NCBI RefSeq assembly: GCF_001577835.2
Contig: NC_029529.1
Coordinates: 11,977,380 to 12,041,379 of the forward strand
Length of the DNA: 64,000 nt
Source: Coturnix japonica
Lineage: Eukaryota; Chordata; Aves; Galliformes; Phasianidae
Direction: 5' to 3'
In this document: piece by piece, positions 35,385 through 47,400 of the stretch
Layout: each line of letters opens with the position of its first letter
How positions within the stretch are numbered: position 1 is the stretch's first letter
Position numbers and translations under genes: made by a program
Notes under the pieces: generated by a model
What the model was told of the DNA's origin: nothing
The model's database searches: none
Seen by the model: only the letters and a program-made list of their open reading frames with translations

Positions 35385-35480
35385 ATCCTCGGCGCTCTCA
35401 GCGCTCCGGGCCCGGCGCGCGCGATTGGCGCAGAACGAGCGGGAAGAGCGAACGTGTGGCGAGCAGTGATGACGTCACCA
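35385..35480 (-). promoter_or_regulatory. RNPS1 promoter and 5' leader exon with a CRE palindrome
   Basis: A consensus donor (GAT then GTGAGT) at 35385 ends a likely leader exon that joins the acceptor at 33131/33132, about 2.25 kb downstream. Within this CpG island (about 34960-35560), TGACGTCA at 35470-35477 is a perfect CREB/ATF site. A CCAAT motif is also present in the - orientation at about 35428. The exact transcription start is unknown; the leader exon should begin near or just downstream of the CRE. Confidence 0.65.
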
Positions 35481-35560
35481 GGGGGGAGGAGGGGAGGTGG
35501 GCGCCTTAAAGGGGCCGGGCAGGGGATCCATGTTGTCCTGCTGTCACGGTCTGTGGGCGG

Positions 35561-37788
35561 CCCGTGCCGTTATGGGCACCGCCATGTCCGCCTCATCATG
35601 TCCGTGATGGCTCCTGACGAATGGTGACCTTCCCAATGCATAGCTGGCTCTCAGTGTCAGCAGCTGGACGTGAGCCTTTCCCTATTGCTCCAGCAGAGCA
35701 CAGCAAGGGCTGAACTGGCTCTTAAAGGAAATAAGATCTCAGTGGGTGTGGGTGCAGCTTTGGAATGGCCACCAGCCCCCCAGAGAATACAACAGATGGA
35801 GGTTCAGCTGAGATGCTGCATGGGACAGCAGACCAAGTGCCAGCGCTTCTGGGGATGACACTGGGGTGGGAGAAGCGGATTTACGCTCATAGTTAATGAT
35901 GTTTAATGGGCCACAGCACGAGGGGAAAGCTTTGAGCTCCCACTGCTTTGGGGGGTGTCGTGGTTTTGTACTTGTTGCTGTTGGTAATTCCACATCATGG
36001 CTGAGGTGACAGACACTGCACCACGTCCCACTGGTGACATGGGCACTGTGCGCAGCCAAGGCTGCGTGGAGGCGGCCAAGGTGCCACCAGGGACATGGAA
36101 TGAGTGGGAGGGGACGTGGGGAGGTGAAGCACAGAGGCTCAGGTCAGCAGTTCCAGCAGGCAGGAGGCACTAAGAGCTCAGTGTTTATTGGTTTTGCTCC
36201 GATCACGCATGGTTCATACAAGGAACGGGCTGACTCTGCTGTGCACACAGACACGTGCTGCTGGAGGCTGCCTTGGGAAGACTTCCAGGCACCCTGAAGC
36301 AAGGCCAGGGTACCCAACTGCCGGTGCCTGGATGGCCATGGGAGGTGTGAGGTTGTTGGCTGTCCCCAGCCTGTGCCAGCACCCAGCTGTGCTGAGCTGT
36401 GCTCAGCCGTGTATGTGCTGCAGCAGAGGCATCTCTGAGCTCCTCCCTGTGTTCACAGGATCTTTTCATTTTACTGCTACTTCTACAGCGCAGGCTGCTG
36501 CGTGTGCTGCTTCTAAAGCTACTTCCGCAAGCAAGTCTAACATGCACTGCCCTCCTGAAGCTGGAGACTTCCGTGCTGCTTCCAGCAAAGCGCTTTCAGG
36601 GCTGCTGGCCTGTCCCTTGTAGGCTGAGAGATGTCAGGCATTTGCTGCTTGGGTGAGGGGTTATGTGCTCATCCGAGGGGCAAGGTGAAGTATTCAGGCT
36701 GGAGTTTGCAGCCCCAGTGAGGACACGCTTCCCACCCTTAGGATTAAATGTTGGGCCTTAGGAAGACTGGGTGAGCTGGGGCAGAGCTACAGGAGCTGCA
36801 GGCTGTGTGTGCTGCCAGGAGTCTGCCTGGAAGGGCAGCACCACTCACAGGGCGACCCTGGCAGCCATTGTCTGCTTAGAGGCTATTTCCAGCACCTTTA
36901 TGCTGCTCATCTGCATCCATTCTAGATGAATCCCGAGGAAATCCTCACTATTTGTCCACTTCAGCTTTTTTCCTTCCCCCATTGCTGGCTGGAATGGCTG
37001 TCAACTGTGAGATCTGTAGGGGTGTTTTTTTCTATTTTTCCTGGCAGACTAAATTACTAAATATCACAGGGACTGAAGCACAAGGATGTTAAGCACTCGC
37101 AGCAGATGAGGGAGCGCTGCAAGGCCTTCGGGGCAGCCTTTACATTGCAAAGAAGGGACTGAAAAGCCAGTGGATGGGGTTTAGTGGGTTACAGATCAGC
37201 ACCCAAAGCATTTCTACCTACTGTTTACTCTTCTTCCCCACTGAGCCTCTGTCATTGTCTCCCAGTGTCACTGGTCACATCCAACTTCTCTGACTTTCAA
37301 GTTCTGCCATATGGGAGAGGGCTTTGGAGAGGGAAAACCCTCCAAAGCCCCAACACTCACTGGCTCCTCTCTGAATCTGCAGATATTGAACTGAAGCAGC
37401 AGGCAACAGCTTCTGCCCGGCACCCCCTGATGGAGCTACGTGCTGCCAGCCCCCGGTGTCAGTGTGTGTGCAAACCCCATCTCAGTTCAGCCAGAAGGGT
37501 CAAGCCAGGCAGCTGCCAGCTATCGATGTCCTCAGGTCCTGGAATAGCTTTGCATTCTGCAAGGTACCCGAAACAGGCACTTATTGCAGTGCCTAAGTCA
37601 AAAAGAAACTGGCCAGGCCAAATCATTTGGTGCTTCTTGAGATTCTGCCTTCTGTTTTTAGGCATTGCTTTTTTCTCTTGGTGCAGGGCAATGCCTGCCA
37701 GCCCCAGCAGCTGTGCTGGATGCTGCCAGTGAATTCCTGATTAGATCAACACTGCAGCTCTACAAACAAGATGGAGTGTTTATTCTCA
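35561..37788. other. non-coding stretch between RNPS1 promoter and unnamed gene
   Basis: No coding exon could be supported. A 32-base hairpin at 37319-37350 and a - strand AATAAA at 36184-36189 are the only features noted. A + strand open frame at 37184-37732 has no recognisable domain. Confidence 0.55.
37319..37350. repeat. strong short hairpin
   Basis: Arms GGGCTTTGGA (37319-37328) and TCCAAAGCCC (37341-37350) are perfect reverse complements. An inner GGG/CCC pair encloses an AAAA loop, with GA as a two-base bulge. Confidence 0.8.
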
Positions 37789-38019
37789 AGAAACAACAAA
37801 CGTACCTGACCTGGCCTCAGCACAGGGCAAGCTCTTTGCCCTATCTAAAGTGGAACTGCAATGTTGAGTATTCCTCCTCCCCTCACCCGGGTATGCCATA
37901 AAGATGCCCTGACCCCTCCCTCCCCCACCAAACCCCTTGATTCACTCCAGGTCTCCTCCAGGAAGGCTGCAATGCTGCTAAGTTCTGCAAGCTGCCACCA
38001 CACGCCATGGAAACCGGAG
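37789..38019 (-). other. candidate 3' untranslated terminal exon of the unnamed gene
   Basis: A strong acceptor (a pyrimidine run CTCTCTCTCCTTCTGTTCC followed by CCAACAG) opens an exon at 38019 on the - strand. An AATAAA follows at 37789-37794. This fits the untranslated exon expected after the donor at 38434. Another AATAAA at 36184-36189 could end a longer form. There is no transcript evidence. Confidence 0.35.
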
Positions 38020-38444
38020 CTGTTGGGGAACAGAAGGAGAGAGAGTGAGGCTGGACTTAAGTTGGTACCCAGAAACAGAGGAAGCACACAGAGACTGCAG
38101 GAGGAGGAGCAGGAGCACGTGCTGGTGGGCCACGTCCTGGTGGGAAGGCAAACCCAGCAAGGCCACTGCTGAGGGTGGGCTCTGCTTCTTCTCAGGGGCA
38201 GCTCTGATGGGACCAGGCACTGCTGGTGGGCACTTAAACTGCTCCCCAGGAGCAAACCCCCACTGCAGGGCTAGATTCACTTCAAGGCAGATGACAGCAA
38301 TGGCTATAGAGGTAAATTTCTGTTTCTGTTACATTCACATGTAATGACCACAGCAGAGGGGTGTCACAAGCTGTGGCCACCTAACCCCACAATGGAGCTG
38401 TAGGCAATGGGCAGCGAGGGGAGGGACACGTACCAGCAACTGCT

Positions 38445-41400
38445 CTAAGTGCTGTCGGTCTCAGGCTGGCTGGCTGTTTCACGCCTGCAGGAAAGGAACA
38501 GAAAAAAAACATGCAGTTACTGAGGGGAAAACAATTGCATCCTGAAGTGAAAGCAGAAACAAACCAATGGAACCACCCTTGCAGGGAGGATGCTTGCTAG
38601 AGCAGAGCAATGGTCCTTAGCCCAGAGATTGCAGGTGAGACCTACTGATATATCATAGCCTAAGGACGTGGCAGCTCAGATCATGGGGAGCAAAGTGAGA
38701 ACCTGCTGGCAGCATCCCACTGCTTGGCTGGGGTAGTGCTCTGTCCTGACTGCCATACTGGGGATGGGAAGGGGACAGAGCCAGAACCCCACTGGGTTGC
38801 TCTTTGCCTGCTTGGTTGCACAGCTCTTTGTACACTGACAGCTCCAGCCTGAACTCTCATCTTATTTGCATGGGTGTAAAACCCAAATGGCTTCAGTGTC
38901 CCAAGCTGGACTTAACACCTGAATGAATAAGACAAGGGCTGAGCTGTGGCAGTGCAGATGAGCAAATCAGCAACCTGAATGAGCAAATCAGAAGCCCTGA
39001 TAGAAAGAGACGTCCTCTTCCCAGCTCACTGCCTCCTGGAGGTGGGCTCTCTGAATGCCTTTTCTGCAGTGTGCTGGGAGGCACCAAGAGCCTCCTCCAC
39101 TCTCCCCACCTTCCTCTGAGCTGACGTTGCACTGGTGCAGCTGCCAAGGAAAGCTCTAATTATAAACTGGCAGATACTTGGTGTGCCTAAGGAAGGTTAC
39201 TTCAGCTGTCAAGATAACCTGATGCTCAGGGGCTCTATGTCAGCTCTAAATTGCCCTGACAGAGGATTTGGGGTGGCTTACTTTGCAGAGCCAAAACAAG
39301 GCTAAACTGTATCATTACACATGCATACCATACACACATGCTGCATATGATACAATATATTGCATACAGGTAGTGCACCACAAACTGCACGACAATGGAG
39401 TGTGGCTGTGCAAAACCGAGCTCCCCCAAGCTGTGGATGACAGAAGTGTTCTCTGAGTGCATCTAAATGTTGAGTAATGAAACAGAGGAGAAAAAAAGAA
39501 ACCCAAGCAGGTGCTTTTTAGTGGCTGAACAGTACAAGGTCACACTCTTCTCTTGTTTGCACAAAGCTATTATCCACATTGCTCTCCTATTTTACCCAAA
39601 GTGGCCAGGAAGCTGTACAGACAGTGAGAGCACACCTGGGGCTCCCATAGGTGTGATTACTCCCCATCCCACCACCTGGGTCATGGCAAATTTAGGGCTG
39701 AGCCCACTCTCAGTCCATTCAGCTCTGGTCCATCTGCATGGCAGACACTGAGGGATGAGCCTGCGTGCAGTGGCTCTGCCACAGTAATGAAGCCTTTCCT
39801 ATTTGTACCCAGAGCACAACTCCCAGCATGTCTGCACAGCAACGGAGGACAGCTCAGACAAGGCAGACCAAGCTGCAGTGCCTTGCATGGCCATTGCAGC
39901 CCAGCAGGATGCTGGCCAGATGCTGGGTGCCATCAGGGGCTCAGCTGCCACCCAGAGGCATTGCACTGGGAAAGACCCCTCCATTTCCACTGCATTTCCC
40001 CAGACAGGACACAGAGTGAGTGATGGGAACCCTTGCTGACATGCCAAGCAATTCAGGTCACTCATGAAAACCTTTCTTCACTGGCCCACATCAAGGAAGG
40101 AAATGGTGCCACCTGCCCTTCAGTTCTTCTCCTCCTGTGTGGCCTGGGCTCCTGCCACACATCAAAGGAGGAGAAATATCCCAGGACTATTCTGTGTTCC
40201 CCCACATCCCCCATTCTCACAACATCACCTTTCCCTCGCCCACTCCTGCAGCTCCTCTCCTGCAATAGGAGCCACCAACAACACCAGGAGATGCCAGCAG
40301 CTCTCCTGTCACCCCAACCCCTCGAGGACACATCTGAGCTTAGCAGAAACAGAGCCCAGGAGAGCAAGAAAACAAAGGAAGGAGGTTGCAAGGAATGCTA
40401 CAACCAAAACAGGGGTGCGCACGGAGAGCTGTCTTTACCAGTGACCCTCACGGTATCTCCTGGAAGCAGTCGGGTGCTGTCTTCTCCTCGCATAGGGATC
40501 TGTGTCTACCGTCTCCTGAACCGCTTGTTCTGGAAGCAGGACAAAGAGAGACACAGCTCTGTTGATAAGCTCCTTGAAGTCTTCAGCAGGCCCTGCAGAG
40601 GTTTGTGTGGCAATAGCTGCTGGTGGGGCTAAGGAGGTTAAGAATGGCTGACTCTAGTGCTGCATCCCATGTAAATGCTGTACTGACCCTTATCCTTGGC
40701 TGAAAATACCTCTATCCTCTCCAGCTTGATTATGATTTTCCAGTGGGGTGGTACATTTGGAAACCCAGCACATTGACCTCCTGAAATCACAATCACTGCA
40801 CAGCACAGGGAGATCACATCCCACACCCTCTCCAAGAACCAGAAGGGGTTTCTGCAGCCATATTTTATCTGGCCCCACGCAGGCAGAGCTGGGGACTCAT
40901 TGGCTTCCAGCACGCTCACTGTCCTTATGTGCGCACAGAGGAATGGTCACCAAATGGCTCCATGGCCACATCACTGGCCTCTCTTCTTCTTCATGCTGGC
41001 CAATACATCTGGCTTGATGAGTGCAGCACACCCTCCTCCAGCACCTGAAGTTGTCTTTCCTGCTTTCCTGGGAAGTGCCTCACCTGCTCTGTTTCTCACA
41101 TCGGTTCAGGCAGAACAGAAAAGCACAAAACAGAATGGCCAGAAATGGGCCCCTTTTTGGAGAGCTGCCATCAGTGCGTTGCTGTTCTGTCTCCTCCTGG
41201 CTCACTGGTGAGCTGCAAATCTGTGCCTGTGCTTTGTGTGTCGCACACACATTTCACCACTGTCAGATGGTGCACACACAGTTACTGTGTTAAATGCGTG
41301 TGCAGGTGACTTAAGTCTGTATATAAATAAGCTGAGCTTTCCAAACATAAATCTGCAGGGTTTACATGAGGAGGAAGGAAGTGGGTGAAGTGGCTTCACC

Positions 41401-44400
41401 CGTGTGCGATAAAGCAGAGGAAATTAAAATTATGAGGGCTTCCTTCCCTTTAACACACACAATACTAAATTGCTGGCAAGCTGCTCAAGTCATTCAACAC
41501 ATGGCCCAGCTGGTTGGAGAGCCGGCTTTGCAGTAAGCTTTTGGTGAGGGGCTCCTTGGGATATGAGGATCCATCTCTAGAGATGCTGCAGACCAAAGGT
41601 AAGCGTTTGCAAGGATGCTCACAATAGGACTAGTATACCTATTTAAGTATTTAAATGGTTCAACAGGCAACGCTGGTATTCACAAGTGACTGCATCTTTC
41701 TAGAACACAAACAGGTGGGATGCCAAGTGCAGGCGTCCAGTGCGAATCACCCACTGTGTTTTCCTACTAACGCTAAAGGGGGAACAACCAAACCCAGGGG
41801 GAGGTGAAGGAGGCCAAAGTAGGTTTGGAGGTGAAAAGGTTTCAATATTTTCCTTGTAAGAACAGCATCTGCACTAATAATATATTGGTACTGATAAATG
41901 CTTTTCTCTCAGCGACATAAGATTTCTTCTAAAACAAAACATGGATTTAGTTATTTCATGTTGTTAAAAAACAAACAACAAAACATTTTTGTGGATGATA
42001 GTAGCAAAACATCTAAAGCTTCCAGAAGCTGCCACCAAAGGTAGGTGTCGACTGCATGTTTTTGAGGGCTGGTTGGGAACCCACAGGTTGTTGAAGGGCT
42101 GAGACAAGCACGAACCCCACGCGGCCCATTGTGGGAAGCCCTCCTTCATTTAACCAGATCTGCCCACTGAGGACTCAACTTGTGATCTCACCACTTCCAC
42201 AGGAAGGAAGGGCCTCTTTGTATGGGGACAAGATAAACTTTGGTTTAGAAATCAGCAACACCCCCTGTGCCTACCAGATACTGCACAGCACTCACAACTG
42301 GACTCTGAGCACTAACGAGGAAGGAGCCTGAACAGTTGGCTGGAAGTACAGATGTTCATGCACGAGAGGGCAAAGCCAGGAGTGTTTCACCCCATCACTT
42401 CTGGTTGAAATGGCAAAAGCACAATCTCAGAGTTTGGCCCAACTCACCAATCTCTTCCACAATATTCTCAGTGCTTCCAGGAGGAGTGGTTCTCTCCTGT
42501 TCAGAAACAAAACAAAACAAACAAAAAAGAATAACAACCTCAGGTGGGTGCCTCCTTCACCTGTCCCTTTGCTCTGAGAGAAGAGCAGGAAGCCCTGGGG
42601 CTTTCCCCCATCACTTCAATCAAGACCACGGGCACCACAGGAGCAGAGCTGGAGCCCTTTTGCTCTCAGTTGCCTTCAGCTGCTGCACCCAGCAAAGTGG
42701 TCTCCATCCCATCCAGAGTGAGTCCTTCAGTTATGCTGCTGTGCAACCACATCCCGAGCAAAGTCCTTCTCAGATCTTTTTTTCCTTAAAAAAGCAACAT
42801 TCAGAGACCCAAAAATTGGCACTGCATGCTCCAGAGTTTGGGTGAAAGTGCAAAGAACAGCCACTGCTCATCCTTCCAAAAGACACCACTGGCATGGCTG
42901 ACATGCACACGGAGGAACGACGACAAACTCAGCAGCCACAGCATAGAGAGAAGAAGATGAACTGGGAAAAGAAATGAGGCCAAATGGCATTTGAAGCTTC
43001 ACAGAACTTGGAAACACAGACACTGATCCCCAGGTGGTGAGCGTTTGGGGCTTTGTAGTTTGGGATAATAAAAGAAACCGTCCCACTGACTTCAAAAGAT
43101 CAGAACAAAGAATCCCTTCCTTTATCCAGGGAGAAAAGAACACATCTCTAAGTTGCTTTACTCTACACGCAAGTATCATTTTTGGTCCCATCCATGTCAG
43201 CCACATGCTGCTGTCACTGTCAGTGCCCTCTGCTGCTGACAGCCCCTCGTTACACTGCAGCCCCACTGCAGCAGCTCAGATTCACCCTTGGGCACAGAGC
43301 AGCTGAACACAGAAATCACCTTTTAACCAACCCCAAAATACCTTCTGGGCTCTCGACTGTGCCTTGCATGTTCTGTGCTCATCCTGCTTATGGCAGCTTG
43401 GAAATGAATGTGTCTTAAGGAAGAGGGCTGCATAGGAGCAAGGGAGGCACAAACATGCAGGGCTGCAGCCAGCTGCCACGCTTTGCTCTCCCTCAGCAAA
43501 CAGCACTGAGTGCTGCCAGCAAAACTCTGCTGCAGCTACAAAGCAGGAACAGGGATACAAGTGGCTCCCGAGCTCTCACACGAGTATTTAATGATAAGGA
43601 TGTGTTAGATTGTTTTCCTAGAGCCTATGGATTACAGCGGATCAGCTGCGAGCCCAGCGCCTGCCTGCTGATGCTGTGAACAGCGGGTTTGCATTTCGGG
43701 TCAGCTCACAGGCGGGCGCCCTTTGGGGTCACTCCTCATAGGCTTGTAAAATAAATCTCTGTGCTCCACTCCTGAATCTGCTTCTCTTGTCTCCAAGCAC
43801 AGCCGTGGCTTACTGAGTTTCCTTGCAGGGAGCTGGTGCAAGGAGTCATGTTCTTTACTCGCATGGCAGGCACAAGCAGCTTGATCAGAACCAGATCTTT
43901 AGGCTGAGAAGACTTGCTGGGTGCCCAGACAAGTTGCTGCTGCTGCTCAGGCTTTTCATCGAGCGCTGCCTGCTCTCCAGAGGTCTCTTTCTATTCACTG
44001 GCTCATCCTGTAGCAGGCAGGGTCTTCAAACAACCCCTAGAGGCCATCTGAGCAGCCCAGGGAAAAGTTGGCCCACTGGGGCTTCCCCACTGCCCTCCAA
44101 TATCCCAAACCTGGTGCCTTCCCAACTCCAATCAGTGCTGAACTGAGGGAAGGAGCGGCTGAACAAAGGAATGGAAAAATACAGGACAAACAGGAAAAGC
44201 AAACCCGGCTATCTCCCCCAGGAAGCACTCCAGAAACCTTCCTACTGGCAAAGCTGTGCTGTGACATTAACTTGACCTATCTGGTTTAAAGATGGCCAAT
44301 GGCTCCTAATGTTGGTTGGGATATCTGAACGGGTCACGCTGGCAGGGCCCTGCATTCCTGCGGGGGCCTGACTGTAACTCAATGCTGTGCTGGCCGGGCT

Positions 44401-47400
44401 GCCCATACACCAGCACCCTGCCCACAGCAGCCCTGCACCACCAGGTGGAGGGGCAGGCAGTGGCTGAGGGCAGAGGGGATGCTGGAACTAAGGCTGGTTT
44501 GAAACAAGGCAGCTTTCAAGAGCTGTGGGTTTTCCAGCTGCTCCACAAAACGTTGCCCCCTGACACAGCCTCACAGGAACACCAGGATGCCCAGAGAGCA
44601 GAGCCTGAACAAGAGCAGCAGGAGGAGCAGAGCACAGGGCCAGACGAGCTGCTGCTGTAGGACTCAAACCTGCTGGCTCCCCTGGGCACAAACAGTTTAT
44701 AGGGAAACCACAGCAACTCCTCCTGCCAAGCAATTACACACAGGATTAGCGCTTCCCTCACACTCGATGTGGTGTTATGTGGTTATGGCTGCCCCGGCTC
44801 CCAGCAGCTTGTGCTTCCTAAATCCCAAAGGGCGTCTGATGCAGAGCAGACATTATAGAATCAAGCTCAGGCCTGTCAAGGAGCTGCCACCCACAGATGT
44901 GCCTTGTGCCAAACACAAGAGGTTTTTTGCTCCATCCTTCCTCAGACTCACTACAAGAGAACAAACGACCACATCTCAACACACCACAGTCAGTTGGGCT
45001 AAGGCATATGGCTGGTGGCAAAGCAAAAATGACTTAGAACAACTTAAGAGTGATTTAAACTAACATACAGATCTTCCTATGCCCAGTTGCCTGCTGTCAG
45101 CCCTCTTTGTTCACTATGGGGAGGCTCAGATTGATCCATCCCAAGAAAGTGGCATCTTTGTCCCGCTGGCAGAAGAAGTCTTTATCCTGTCTAGGAAACG
45201 ACCTTTGGGCTTATGGTGGTTCCTCAAGGGGCTTAACCCAACCTGGCTCCACATCTTGCTGTAGACCCACGTGCTCCTTTAGAGCCCCCTGCAATGCACC
45301 AGCATTTCTCTCAAAGCCCTTCAGCTGTCCCTGACCCGAGGACTGATACACGATCGACTGTAAATCTGTCATTACACATTCTGGTACCGTTGCTCATTCC
45401 GGTGATTTGGATAGCTAGCAACCATGCTGGATTCCCTTCTGATGACCAGAAGATTTTAAAACCTGGTTTATCAGAAGTGATGCAGGCTGGAACAAATGGC
45501 GCTGCTGGTTTATCTGTGAGCTCACTTTGTGTGTTTGCCAGGGCTGGAGAAACCCATCCCTTCAGGCTGGGCTGCTGAATGCTTACAGTTTTGCAAGGAA
45601 ACAGAGCTAGCACACCATCATCCCCAGCTCACTGCCCTGCGTCCTTCAGGTTGAAGAGCCTTGGCCTTATTCTCTTCATCTGGCTTTCCCCCAGATGCAC
45701 TTGAGATTTAGATTGATGCTTTCTGAACTGACACTGAACTGGACGTTTGTCCAAAGGCACAAAGACCAACACTATCCGAGCACATGATCCCACACACGTC
45801 TGCAAAAAAGGTATGGCATGGACAGCCATGCCAGGACTCCAGCAGGTATCAGATGGAAAGGAGGTGTATTTACTGATCTGGGGTTAAAGGGGATGCATTC
45901 TCTCTGGGACACAACTATGTCCTGACAACCCTGAGTTTAGTGGAAAGGCCCTTTTTCTTTTGCTGGCACATTGGCCACAGCAATTAGGGAGATATATGGG
46001 CCACTTTTGCCCCTCTCATGAAAACATGAGAAAAATCTATGGCAGCAATTCGGAAGCAATCCAAAATAACTGGCAAGGAGAATGCTGAGCTAATTAGTGT
46101 GAGCGGAGTGCTGCTCCAAATGAGTTGCACTGCCTGCTTCCATCAGGAGCTCAGGCATCCCTACTACACAGTGCTGTGCCACAGAGGGGAAGGAGCATGG
46201 AGGACAAACTGACATGCCAGTAGGATAAAGCCATGCTGATATTATTATTGGTATGATAGTAAGACCTTGCTTGCCTGTTTATGGTCATTTTCTGCTGTTG
46301 CTGCCACCTTGCCTGCCTGATCTCACCAATACCTCGTCCAAACAACCAGATCTATCAAACATACATTGGTTTTCCATCAAATAATATCCACTCTTTCTAA
46401 CCTTTCCTTAAATAACTGAATTATTTCCTGATTTGGCCACGTATTCTTTCATCATCTTATCACACATCACACGACTGAAGACGCCCCACCACAAAATGTG
46501 ATGGTGATACCAAATGATAGCATTTACAATATTTACAATACAATCAGCTTACAGCTAATACCAAGGCTGAAATTTACTTACACAAAGTCCTCAAAACCAT
46601 CCTTCACAGCCCCTGCCCCCCCCCACCATGGGCTGTGCCCCCCAGCTCAGCTGCCCAGAGCCCATCTGTGGCCATGGGCACCTCCAGGAGTGGGCACCCA
46701 CAGCTCTGGGCTGCAGTGCCAATGCCTCACCGCCCTCTGGGTAAACAATTTTCTCCTCACATCTCATCTCTTTCAGTTTAAAGCCATCTCCTATGTCCTA
46801 TAATTATCAGACTATGTAACAAGTTGCTCCCCACCAAGGGTTTTCTAAAACCTGTGGCTGTGTTGAAAGACTTCCAGATTCTGCCTTGTCCTAACAGGAA
46901 CACATTCACTCCCATTCACAGCACCAGCTTGGCTGGCGATCTATTTTACCAGCAAGTAGGAGGCCCACGCCTCTTTGCCATCTGTTACCATTCATTTTTC
47001 ATTGCTTCTGAAAACAACCTGAGCCTGACCCCGCTCTGATTTAGCTCGATGAAGCAGGAAGCCCTTGGAATACATTCTTCCTGCACAATCTGCTCTGTCC
47101 CACCTTCACCCATCCCACCCTCCTGCACGTTATGGCATTAATTCTGACTCTTCACTCGCTCTGTTTTGGCTGCCATAAGTTCTCCATGAGAACAAGGAGT
47201 CTCTGGAAATGGTTTTTAGTTCATTTAGTACAGTCACGTGCAAAACCAAATAGAAATTCATGAGAAAACGGGTTCTATCTTACTAGGCAAAGGGCTGGAT
47301 GAGCGCAATGAAGGGCAGACACCCCTAGATCCTTTTGAACACCTGTTTAAAAAACAGGAGAGCTTTCTCCAGTGGATACCAGAAGGTGTCTGCACTGAGT

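Noticed and set aside
34988-35509. 173-codon open frame on the + strand
   Set aside because: It lies in the RNPS1 CpG island. Arginine- and proline-rich chance coding is expected there.
37184-37732. 182-codon open frame on the + strand
   Set aside because: It has no domain, no splice or poly(A) context and no CpG promoter; a non-coding transcript cannot be excluded.
40033-40632. 199-codon open frame on the + strand
   Set aside because: It is antisense to exon 3 of the unnamed gene, which has matching splice phases on the - strand.
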